Positions 8,173-13,378 of a DNA stretch of 24,028 nucleotides are shown here, piece after piece. Position 1 is the stretch's first letter. Every line of letters begins with the position of its first letter. The notes beneath the pieces are model-generated. The model was not told the DNA's origin. It was given only the letters and a program-made list of their open reading frames with translations, and made no database searches. Location: positions 1 through 24,028 of the IMG/VR virus record IMGVR_UViG_3300032677_000160; one strand, given 5' to 3'. The position numbers and the translations under genes were made by a program. This stretch comes from a virus.

Positions 8173-8305
8173 GAATCTTAGCCCCAGACTTCCTAGCGAC
8201 ATTTAGAGCAATGGCAATGGCCTGTTTTTTTGGTTTGCCAGCAGCTTCTTCGGTCTTGATGTTCATTCCAATAGCCTTCTTGGACTTTGATTTTTTGAGA
8301 GGCAT
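8162..8305 (-). CDS. Small basic phage protein, DUF6496-like
   Basis: 47 residues beginning MPLKKSKSKKAIGMNIKTEE, continuing AAGKPKKQAIAIALNVARKS and ending in KRSGAKIPKR-like basic residues (GAKIPKR). The pattern of a basic start, a NIK motif, then GKPxKQAIAIAL is a widespread small phage protein family that I recall as DUF6496. GGAAG lies 7 bases before the ATG, and the start is one base after the stop of the upstream gene, so it is in the same operon. The stop overlaps the exonuclease 3' end by 11 bases. Function unknown; the basic charge suggests nucleic-acid or virion association. Confidence 0.75.
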   Translation of the reverse strand: MPLKKSKSKKAIGMNIKTEEAAGKPKKQAIAIALNVARKSGAKIPKR

Positions 8306-8306
8306 C

Positions 8307-8453
8307 TTAGCACTTCCCTTTCATTTTCTTCATCCCTTTCATTTTCTTCATCATGCTCATATCTTCTTTCATGAGCTTTTTGTCAGCCCTAAATTCTTCC
8401 TTGATGTGAGCTTTCATTTTATTCTTGAGCATAGGTTTTTTCTTGTGTGACAT
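8307..8453 (-). CDS. Nested Lys/Met-rich 48-residue protein (internal start)
   Basis: This shares the frame and stop of the DUF1064 gene but begins at an internal ATG (8451-8453) preceded by AAAGGAAGTGCCAT. That is a good Shine-Dalgarno, nearly identical to the GGAAGTGC sequence in front of the following gene. The product starts MSHKKKPMLKNKMKAHIKEE and ends in an MKKMKGMKKMKGKC repeat-like tail, very basic. The DUF1064 homology stops just before this point. I infer an independently translated small protein, either in addition to or instead of the fused form. Confidence 0.5.
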   Translation of the reverse strand: MSHKKKPMLKNKMKAHIKEEFRADKKLMKEDMSMMKKMKGMKKMKGKC

Positions 8454-8822
8454 ATGGCACTTCCTTTTGTTAGGGCCTTTTGATAAAGATTTAAACCATT
8501 TCCTGTCTATTATCACAAGTTTTTCCTCTGGAAAATATTTCCCAAAGCGTTTGATCTTGGTCTTGGACTTTGGATTCATCCATCCCTTCACTTCTACCCA
8601 GTAATGAGAACCATCCAACCTGATTACTTTGAAGTCGGGAAGATAGGTGACGCAACCTCGCCTGATACCTTCAAACCAGAAGGTATAGGGTTCGTAACTC
8701 CAATCTTTTATTCTTCCAGCTGTTTTTTCTTTCTGTAAGAACTTTGCATATAGAACCTCCCAGGATGACCTAAAATAGATTTTATTTTCTCCAATGGTTT
8801 TCCACCCCTTCTGACTACGCAT
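8307..8822 (-). CDS. DUF1064-type endonuclease with Lys/Met-rich tail
   Basis: 171 residues. Residues 14-110 match the DUF1064 pattern of PD-(D/E)XK-like phage nucleases: YFRSSWEVLYAKFL (Glu22), GRIKDWSYEPYTFWFEG, YLPDFKVI (Asp63) and YWVEVKGW (Glu77, Lys79), then KRFGKYFPEEKLVII. This part is about the usual family length. The last 48 residues are an unusual Lys/Met-rich tail that has its own start codon and strong RBS (see the nested entry), so the full product may be a read-through fusion. It probably processes branched or damaged DNA in replication; that role is inferred from the fold and neighbours. Start overlaps the upstream gene by 8 bases. Confidence 0.75.
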   Translation of the reverse strand: MRSQKGWKTIGENKIYFRSSWEVLYAKFLQKEKTAGRIKDWSYEPYTFWFEGIRRGCVTYLPDFKVIRLDGSHYWVEVKGWMNPKSKTKIKRFGKYFPEEKLVIIDRKWFKSLSKGPNKRKCHMSHKKKPMLKNKMKAHIKEEFRADKKLMKEDMSMMKKMKGMKKMKGKC

Positions 8823-9048
8823 CTTCTCCCCTAGCTATTTCTCTAATATCATAGAGGGCTTCTTCTATCTCATCTACCCCGCTTGCATATCTATCTAGGA
8901 TTTCTATCTGTCTTACCCGTTCCTGTTCCATGAACCATTCTGGGAACTTCTTGGAATTCATTCTAGATTCTTGAAAGAGATGGTGTTCCATCAGATTGTC
9001 TAGCATAACGTAGATCTTGCCTAAGTCTTCCAATCGGTCTTTAGTCAT
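8815..9048 (-). CDS. Hypothetical helical acidic protein
   Basis: 77 residues with a consensus-like RBS (AAGGAGA) upstream of ATG 9048. It is mostly charged helix: LGKIYVMLDNLMEHHLFQES and QERVRQIEILDRYASGVDEI, ending ALYDIREIARGEDA. There is no membrane segment or known motif. It is the first gene of the minus-strand operon that continues through the DUF1064 nuclease and the small basic proteins; the 8-base overlap implies coupled translation. The opposite strand 70 bases away starts the zinc protein and Euo-like regulator. Function unknown. Confidence 0.7.
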   Translation of the reverse strand: MTKDRLEDLGKIYVMLDNLMEHHLFQESRMNSKKFPEWFMEQERVRQIEILDRYASGVDEIEEALYDIREIARGEDA

Positions 9049-9065
9049 GAAGTCTCCTTACTATT

Positions 9066-9088
9066 AGACTGTTCTTTGATAACAGACT
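9066..9088. promoter_or_regulatory. Dyad operator candidate between divergent operons
   Basis: AGACTGTT (9066-9073) and AACAGACT (9081-9088) are inverted copies with seven of eight positions paired, around a 7-base centre. The dyad lies in the 69-base gap between the minus-strand DUF1064 operon and the plus-strand zinc/Euo-like genes, where a shared operator is expected. No clear sigma70 pair was found here. Confidence 0.45.
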
Positions 9089-9117
9089 TACAGGTTTTAC
9101 CTAAAGGAGTGTCTAAA

Positions 9118-9390
9118 ATGTTCTACAGAAATAAAAAATCCCTCAGACAAAGATTTCCTCATCGCAAAAGAAGAATGGACTGGTGTCCAGGATGCCACAA
9201 ACATTTCTGCAACTGCTTTGTTCTAGTCATCTTCAAAGATGTTGTGGAGTGTAGATATTGCGGACTGATCTGGGTTCTGGAAAGCCTGGATGAATTTTAT
9301 CGTTGGTATGGATATACGAGTTGTGGTAAAGATTTTAGTTGTTTTGAAAAAGAGGAGAACAGCAGCCATGAAAGAATGTTTAACACTTAG
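9118..9390 (+). CDS. Small zinc-finger-like protein
   Basis: 90 residues from ATG 9118. That start has an excellent AAAGGAG RBS at 9102-9108, better than the upstream in-frame ATG at 9076. A strongly basic N-terminus (NKKSLRQRFPHRKRR) is followed by Cys at 23, 26, 31, 33, 45 and 48 (WCPGC, FCNC, CRYC), consistent with a zinc ribbon. The C-terminal part is aromatic and acidic. The gene overlaps the Euo-like gene by 23 bases, so the two are likely co-translated. Zinc ribbons of this size often bind nucleic acid or transcription proteins. Specific function is not recognised. Confidence 0.65.
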   Translation: MFYRNKKSLRQRFPHRKRRMDWCPGCHKHFCNCFVLVIFKDVVECRYCGLIWVLESLDEFYRWYGYTSCGKDFSCFEKEENSSHERMFNT

Positions 9391-9775
9391 ACAGGTATCA
9401 GAATTACATGGGGTTACGTATCAATCGATATTTTTGTCAATGAAGAAGGGGAAATTAAAGGCCCACAAAGAGGGGCTTAGATGGATGGTGGATGTTAACG
9501 ATTACAGAACCTTCAAAGAGTTGAGATATTCCCGATCTCTTTCTAGAGACCCAGAGGGAAACCTAATCTACTCTCCTGAAGAAGGAAGATACTCTCCAGT
9601 CCAGATAGCCTCCATCTTGGAAACACCAGATCAGAATATTTACTATCAGATCAGGACGGGTAGACTGAAGTGTAAACGGATAGGTGGAGTAATCGTTATC
9701 CACAAAAATGACTTTCAAGAATTCCTAGACAAATACAAACCTTTCTCAGGGAGAGTGCAGATTTCTGGGGATTAA
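9368..9775 (+). CDS. Euo-like double helix-turn-helix transcription regulator
   Basis: 135 residues from ATG 9368, preceded by GAGGAG; a longer in-frame start at 9290 lies in the upstream gene and has no RBS. There are two excisionase/MerR-type winged HTH domains. Domain 1 (about 4-50) is LTLRQVSELHGVTYQSIF then KKGKLKAHKEGLRWMVDVND. The linker (51-74) is ELRYSRSLS...GNLIYSPEEG. Domain 2 (75-124) is RYSPVQIASIL, then PDQNIYYQIRTGRLK and VIVIHKNDF. From memory of chlamydial Euo, the same order and signature words recur: LHxVTxQxI, KLKAxK, RYSR, GxYSxxQxAS, QxIYYxxRxG and VIH. Euo is the early repressor of late developmental genes in Chlamydiota. A phage copy could hold the host in the replicative stage or control phage genes. 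Family match is strong; role is inferred. Confidence 0.8.
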   Translation: MKECLTLRQVSELHGVTYQSIFLSMKKGKLKAHKEGLRWMVDVNDYRTFKELRYSRSLSRDPEGNLIYSPEEGRYSPVQIASILETPDQNIYYQIRTGRLKCKRIGGVIVIHKNDFQEFLDKYKPFSGRVQISGD

Positions 9776-9803
9776 AATATAACCTTTCATCTAAGGTAGA
9801 AAA

Positions 9804-9832
9804 TTCCCCCACCCGAGTTAAAGGAGGGGGAA
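9804..9832. other. Stem-loop upstream of iterons
   Basis: TTCCCCC (9804-9810) pairs with GGGGGAA (9826-9832), and CC (9812-9813) with GG (9823-9824) across an A/A mismatch, leaving a loop of about 9 bases. There is no U-tract on the plus strand, and only TTTT on the minus side. It may be a weak terminator or part of the origin structure. Confidence 0.45.
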
Positions 9833-9869
9833 ACAAGGAGTCGAATATAATGATAAAAGCCCCGTACAA

Positions 9870-10018
9870 GGAGAGCTTCCACATGGAGAACTTCCACATG
9901 ATGGAGAACTTCCACATGTCACGAATTCTACAGAAAGACGGGATTAACTGTCTACTGAATGAATTTTTAGTACATGTGAAAGTTCTCCTTGTCAACCCGA
10001 AAAGGAGAATTTCTCATG
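9870..10018 (+). repeat. Iteron cluster, putative replication origin
   Basis: A 16-base element GGAGAACTTCCACATG occurs at 9885-9900 and 9903-9918, with a one-mismatch copy at 9870-9885 and an inverted one-mismatch copy at 9973-9988 (CATGTGAAAGTTCTCC). A degenerate fifth copy (GGAGAATTTCTCATG, 10004-10018) covers the RBS and start codon of the initiator gene. Direct repeats directly upstream of a replication initiator are the hallmark of iteron origins. A perfect DnaA-box match TTATCCACA lies at 9696-9704 inside the upstream gene. The 240-base gap 9776-10015 also holds a TATAAC motif (9778-9783) and a stem-loop, and no convincing gene. Confidence 0.65.
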
Positions 10019-10849
10019 GTATTCAAGAGCTTACACCACAGTTTTGACATAGATCTTGCAGCTGAGTATGGAGTTGAAGAAGCCATCCTCATTCATCATT
10101 TCCAGCATTGGATATCTCTGAACCGGAAACGGAAGAAAAACTTCCATGAAGGAAGAACCTGGTCTTACCAGACTATCCAAGAAATAGCTGATCATTTTCC
10201 GTATTGGACTTTGGATGAGGTTAGAAATCTAATAGAAAGACTTTGCGGAGGACATTGCAGGTTTTCAAAAAGCAAGAAAAAAGACTTCCACCCCGTTCTA
10301 AAAAAGGGAAATTTCAATAAAAGGAAAATGGACAAGACCTCTTGGTATGCATTTACTGACGAGGAGAAATTCCTCAATTCAAAAAATGTTTACGAAAGGT
10401 TGCACAACCAAATGCATAAGGGTGGACAACCAAAGCAATACCAGATACTAAATACAGATAAAGTTCCTCCTCTTACTCCTCCTCATCCCAAGAAGAGAGA
10501 GACTTACTCAGAAGAGGAGGAACTTTTTTTCAAAGAAAAAATGAAAAAATGGGATCATGAAGGAAATCCTGTCAAAAGCGAGGAGGGTCTTAAGAAACAT
10601 CTGATAGGAAAGTTTAGGAAAGTAAAGGCAGGAAAAAATGCTGTTATCGAGAATGAAAAACTAATAGAAAAGAACATATCCATAGGAAAAGAAATCTACA
10701 AACACATGATAAAAGACCCTTCCAAATGGAGGGTGATACCACATTTTGATGAGCTTACTGGAATATTCCTCATGGGAAGCTTGTATATAATGCCAAACCA
10801 GTCTACACTTTCTTATGAAGAAGAAATCCACAAATGGAGAAAACCTTGA
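10016..10849 (+). CDS. Replication initiator / replisome organiser protein
   Basis: 277 residues from ATG 10016, which has AAAGGAG 8 bases upstream; the ATG at 9989 lacks an RBS. Residues about 6-85 (FDIDLAAEYGVEEAILIHHF, then FHEGRTWSYQTIQEIADHFP and LDEVRNLIERL) match the winged-helix N-terminal module of phage replication initiators. That module typically reads FxxDLAxxYGVEEAI...W.Y.S...FP.W....IR..L. The middle is Lys-rich with a Pro-rich hinge, and the C-terminus is helical. Iterons lie just upstream and the DnaB helicase just downstream (16-base overlap), so it probably binds the origin and loads the helicase. A degenerate iteron over its own RBS suggests autoregulation. Confidence 0.75.
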   Translation: MVFKSLHHSFDIDLAAEYGVEEAILIHHFQHWISLNRKRKKNFHEGRTWSYQTIQEIADHFPYWTLDEVRNLIERLCGGHCRFSKSKKKDFHPVLKKGNFNKRKMDKTSWYAFTDEEKFLNSKNVYERLHNQMHKGGQPKQYQILNTDKVPPLTPPHPKKRETYSEEEELFFKEKMKKWDHEGNPVKSEEGLKKHLIGKFRKVKAGKNAVIENEKLIEKNISIGKEIYKHMIKDPSKWRVIPHFDELTGIFLMGSLYIMPNQSTLSYEEEIHKWRKP

Positions 10850-12189
10850 TAGACGAATCTATATCTATCCACTCTGAAAACCAAGCAGAGATGTCTCTCT
10901 TGGGAGGTTGTTTACAATCTATCAACTGGGTGAACCAGTCTATAGCTTCCCTTTTGGAATCCGATTTCTTTTCCCAAGAAAACCGTCATATCTTCGCCAC
11001 AATCAAAGATCTCTACTCAAAAGACTCCCAAGTCACTTTTCAAGCGATAGAGGCTAGAATGGACCTTAAAACGTGTTCTTTAGACCATCTAGTGGATTGC
11101 CTGTCTCTTGGAAACCTAGCTTATGACATGCAGGATCTTATTGAAGACATCAAGGAAGCCTCCAAGAAACGCAATCTTCAACGTATTGGTTATGACTTCC
11201 TTAAGGATACTTCATCCCCAACCCGTTCTTCCAAAGAGATTCTTCAGTCTCTTGAGGAACAGATATTTTCAGCTTCTGAAGGAATACAACCTCAGATTCT
11301 TAAGCCAATAAAAGACGTTCTCGACAAGCCCATTCCTTTCCTCCAGGAAATCCAGAACCGTCAGGAACTCCATGCTCAAGGCATATCTGCCTTCAAGGGT
11401 ATCCCAACTGGATTCTATGACCTTGATAAATCACTTAAAGGATTGATCTCAGGACACGTAACGATTATTGGAGCCCGTCCAGGTGTTGGTAAAACAACTC
11501 TTGCTCTTAACATCCTGGAGAATCTCGTTACCAAATACCGATCCCCTGTCATGTTCTTCTCCCTCGAAATGCCAGCTACCGAGGTTGCCAACAAGCTAAT
11601 CTGTCAAAGAGCACAGGTGTCAATGCAAAAACTATCAGATGGTTCTCTCAATGGTGAAGAATTTCAAAGGATCAACGTAGCATACCATGCACTCAAGGAA
11701 CAGATCATCATCATAGATGACCAGCCCTCCATCTTGATCGATCAATTTAAGGCTCGTTGCATACGTTCTAAACGCATTTATGGCATCAAGGCTGTCTTTA
11801 TCGATTACGTTCAGCTTATGCGCTCAAATCGCAAAGGAACAGACCAGCGCCATCTTGAAATCGGGGACATCTCTCGTCGTCTCAAAGAGACGGCTAAAGA
11901 ATTAGAGATCCCCATTATAGCTTTGGCGCAGCTCAATCGCGAAGTGGATAAGCGCACGGACAAGAGGCCATACCTCTCTGATCTACGGGAATCGGGATCT
12001 CTGGAGGCAGATGCTGACGAAATACTTCTGCTTCATCGTCCAGATATGCTAGATCCATACGATCAGCCTGGAGTGATCCATCTTCACATTGCAAAGAATA
12101 GATTTGGGCCTACAGGCATCATTAAGTTAGCTTTTAGTAAGGAAACGGGATGTATTAATAACTATGCGCCATTCACACAGCCAGGATAG
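10834..12189 (+). CDS. dnaB: Replicative DNA helicase, DnaB family
   Basis: 451 residues, the usual DnaB length. The N-terminal helical domain (17-110) includes AEMSLLGGCL and ENRHIFATIKDLY. The RecA-like domain carries Walker A GARPGVGKT (213-221), SLEMP (243-247), Walker B VFIDYVQLM (321-329), IALAQLNREVDKR (sensor) and SDLRESGSLEADADEILLLHR. It unwinds the phage replication fork 5' to 3'. Start overlaps the initiator gene by 16 bases, so both are expressed as one unit. No key residue appears to be missing. Chlamydial plasmids also carry DnaB-type helicases, but this gene looks phage-organised. Confidence 0.95.
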   Translation: MEKTLIDESISIHSENQAEMSLLGGCLQSINWVNQSIASLLESDFFSQENRHIFATIKDLYSKDSQVTFQAIEARMDLKTCSLDHLVDCLSLGNLAYDMQDLIEDIKEASKKRNLQRIGYDFLKDTSSPTRSSKEILQSLEEQIFSASEGIQPQILKPIKDVLDKPIPFLQEIQNRQELHAQGISAFKGIPTGFYDLDKSLKGLISGHVTIIGARPGVGKTTLALNILENLVTKYRSPVMFFSLEMPATEVANKLICQRAQVSMQKLSDGSLNGEEFQRINVAYHALKEQIIIIDDQPSILIDQFKARCIRSKRIYGIKAVFIDYVQLMRSNRKGTDQRHLEIGDISRRLKETAKELEIPIIALAQLNREVDKRTDKRPYLSDLRESGSLEADADEILLLHRPDMLDPYDQPGVIHLHIAKNRFGPTGIIKLAFSKETGCINNYAPFTQPG

Positions 12190-12448
12190 GGCCAAGAACT
12201 ACCTTTACCTTTTTTTGACAGGTAAACTGCCCAAAGAGATATTCAGAAAACTTACTCCTTCAGGATTTGAGGAATATGTAAAATTGATGGTTGCTATCCA
12301 GACTTTGATGGATATGGATATGGGGATTGATACGGAAAATATATACTTACTTACATCAGGCAAATCAATATTATTGTCTTATATTCAGTTAGTGAATCAA
12401 ATTGACACTGATACTATATTGTCTAGAAATCCACTAGCTTCAGTTTGA
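12164..12448 (+). CDS. Hypothetical protein after the helicase
   Basis: 94 residues, unrecognised. It overlaps the dnaB end by 26 bases, with no strong RBS (GGA about 20 bases upstream), so translation probably depends on coupling. Visible features are a mixed helical protein with AKNYLYLFLTGKLPKEIFRK near the start and a Met/Asp-rich MDMDMGIDTEN segment. There is no membrane span. The stop is overlapped by the end of a minus-strand lipoprotein gene, marking the convergence of the replication operon with the accessory operon. Confidence 0.55.
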   Translation: MRHSHSQDRAKNYLYLFLTGKLPKEIFRKLTPSGFEEYVKLMVAIQTLMDMDMGIDTENIYLLTSGKSILLSYIQLVNQIDTDTILSRNPLASV

Positions 12449-12595
12449 AGGGGGTTTCTGCTTGGCTATCGGTTTCACATCGATCTCGATACCTTGTCCT
12501 TTGCCTTTCAACACATCCTCCGATAGCTGTTCCATCTCGAAGGACTGTTTAGTGCAGGATGTGAGCATGATGAAGGCGATGAGTATTGTTTTCAT
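12440..12595 (-). CDS. Small lipoprotein
   Basis: 51 residues. The N-terminus MKTILIAFIMLTSCTKQ is a lipoprotein signal peptide: Lys at position 2, a hydrophobic core and the lipobox LTSC with the modified Cys at 14. The mature part is only about 38 residues, charged, ending KPIAKQKPPSN. AGGAG lies 7-8 bases before the ATG. It is the last gene of the minus-strand accessory operon and its end overlaps the stop of the opposing gene. Candidate roles are an outer-membrane spanin component (these are small lipoproteins) or a superinfection-exclusion lipoprotein; neither can be chosen from sequence. Confidence 0.7.
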   Translation of the reverse strand: MKTILIAFIMLTSCTKQSFEMEQLSEDVLKGKGQGIEIDVKPIAKQKPPSN

Positions 12596-12605
12596 AAGAA
12601 GACTC

Positions 12606-12788
12606 CTATTCCTTATTCCACTCTGGCTCTACAAGGATGTATTTGATCCCATCAGAGCAATAGAACCTTACCAGAACCTCATATCGTTCGTCTACCCATG
12701 TGTAGATCTGCTCAGGATCAGAGCTTTGGAAGCTCATGGAAAAGATCTCGTTCATCTTGCAGGTGTCTTCGTAGTGATAGTCGGTCAT
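12606..12788 (-). CDS. Hypothetical small protein, coupled to DUF551-like gene
   Basis: 60 residues from the ATG at 12786-12788, which overlaps the upstream TGA (ATGA) and has GGAG 8 bases upstream. A longer frame to 12863 exists but overlaps the DUF551-like gene for 79 bases without an RBS. The product is acidic: MTDYHYEDTCKMNEIFSMSF, then IYTWVDERYEVLVRFYCSDG and KYILVEPEW. No known domain. It probably forms a coupled pair with the preceding gene. Confidence 0.6.
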   Translation of the reverse strand: MTDYHYEDTCKMNEIFSMSFQSSDPEQIYTWVDERYEVLVRFYCSDGIKYILVEPEWNKE

Positions 12789-12982
12789 TTCGGAGGCTCC
12801 GGTAATGGCATCCAGTGTGTCGGCTTTTCTGGTTCTCTTCCGCAACAATGTCCTGAATTCCATTTATCAATGTATCCAGGTTGGTATTGAACATTTATCC
12901 TTTCATAAATAGCAGTAACCATCCACCCATCTTTATCGACCATAAGAACCCAGGTGTTGCTTTCTGGCAACATGATCCACAT
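12785..12982 (-). CDS. DUF551-like small phage protein
   Basis: 65 residues. The pattern W-I-x-LPES-x-x-VLMVDKDGWMVTAIYE at the N-terminus and the C-terminal THWMPLPEPPK are typical of DUF551, a common small phage and prophage protein family whose usual ending is HWMPLPEPP. ATG 12982 is the first available start and has no clear RBS. It lies inside a 29-codon reading frame in another register that starts at the stop of the upstream membrane-protein gene, so translational re-initiation is possible. Function of the family is unknown to me. Confidence 0.65.
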   Translation of the reverse strand: MWIMLPESNTWVLMVDKDGWMVTAIYERINVQYQPGYIDKWNSGHCCGREPEKPTHWMPLPEPPK

Positions 12983-13022
12983 TAATATATGAACCAGACG
13001 TGTTTCTTATGAATTTTGACAT
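12933..13022 (-). CDS. Possible 29-residue leader-type peptide
   Basis: ATG 13020-13022 directly abuts the TAA of the upstream membrane-protein gene. The frame reads MSKFIRNTSGSYINVDHVAR then KQHLGSYGR and stops at 12933. It overlaps the DUF551-like gene in another frame. The FIRNTSGSYINVDH segment looks protein-like, so this may be a remnant of a separate small gene or a coupling peptide carrying ribosomes to the DUF551 start. Confidence 0.35.
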   Translation of the reverse strand: MSKFIRNTSGSYINVDHVARKQHLGSYGR

Positions 13023-13184
13023 TTAATCCCCCATCAACATCATAAAGAATATCAAGGCTAACAGAGCTGCGGCTGTTAGGATTCCTAACATATATTGTCC
13101 GATGGTCTTCCATCGTTCTTTGCTTTTATCAGACATTATCATTTGCCGTAGGCGGCTTTTTGTGTCATCTAGATCGTTGTCCAT
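13023..13184 (-). CDS. Small single-span membrane protein
   Basis: 53 residues with a perfect AAGGAGG RBS 5-6 bases before the ATG. The N-terminal half is charged (MDNDLDDTKSRLRQMIMSDK). The C-terminal half is one hydrophobic span (MLGILTAAALLALIFFMMLM), ending MGD. It is the first gene of the minus-strand accessory operon (membrane protein, DUF551-like, small protein, lipoprotein). Its RBS immediately follows a terminator-like hairpin. Holin-like or immunity functions are conceivable, but no family is recognised. Confidence 0.7.
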   Translation of the reverse strand: MDNDLDDTKSRLRQMIMSDKSKERWKTIGQYMLGILTAAALLALIFFMMLMGD

Positions 13185-13198
13185 TTATCCTCCTTTTT

Positions 13199-13225
13199 AA
13201 AAAAGCCCCCAGCTTATCTGAGGGC
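13199..13225 (-). terminator. Intrinsic terminator or attenuator just before an RBS
   Basis: On the minus strand GCCCTCAG (13218-13225) pairs with CTGGGGGC (13205-13212) through eight base pairs with one G-T wobble and a 5-base loop, followed by six T residues (13199-13204). The next bases are the AAGGAGG RBS of the gene at 13184. It can end transcripts from the 13379-14220 operon or act as an attenuator for the downstream operon. Confidence 0.7.
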
Positions 13226-13229
13226 ACGT

Positions 13230-13345
13230 CTATGCTGCCGTCAACCGTCGGAGAGACGACTTCCCCCGACAGCATAGTTGTTTGGGGGAAAGAGATAATA
13301 TGTCGATTTTTCCCCGATTTTTCGACATGTTTTTTCGATGTGCTT
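13230..13345 (-). promoter_or_regulatory. Structured leader and phased A-tract region
   Basis: This covers the 150-base non-coding stretch upstream of the attenuator. CTATGCTG (13230-13237) and CAGCATAG (13270-13277) form an 8-bp stem enclosing GTCG/CGAC (13247-13260). An alternative hairpin uses GTCGGGGG. Further upstream on the minus strand, ATGTCGA/TCGACAT (13300-13306/13322-13328) form a dyad. Three A-tracts (plus-strand T runs starting at 13307, 13318 and 13330) are spaced 11-12 bases, as in curved promoter DNA. A TATTAT -10-like hexamer is at 13295-13300. The minus-strand accessory operon probably starts here. Confidence 0.4.
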
Positions 13346-13378
13346 ATTCCTTCGCTATGTCATCAGGATTTATCATGA

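Noticed and set aside
8211-8450. Plus-strand frame rich in Phe, His and Leu
   Set aside because: It is the antisense of the Lys/Met-rich minus-strand genes, has no RBS, and its composition is that of a shadow.
9696-9704. Perfect DnaA-box match TTATCCACA treated as independent proof of an origin
   Set aside because: It lies in coding sequence (VIHKND), and a second perfect match occurs on the other strand in coding DNA at about 19734-19742, so single matches here are not informative on their own.
9850-10047. 65-codon plus-strand frame with an AAGGAG upstream, spanning the iterons
   Set aside because: Its sequence is dominated by the 16-base repeats (HMENFHM-type repetition) and it runs out of frame into the initiator gene. 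Origin function explains it better, although a leader peptide cannot be excluded.
12785-13022. A frameshift joining the 29-residue frame to the DUF551-like frame
   Set aside because: The DUF551 pattern is complete from its own ATG (W-I-x-LPE), so no frameshift is needed to explain it.
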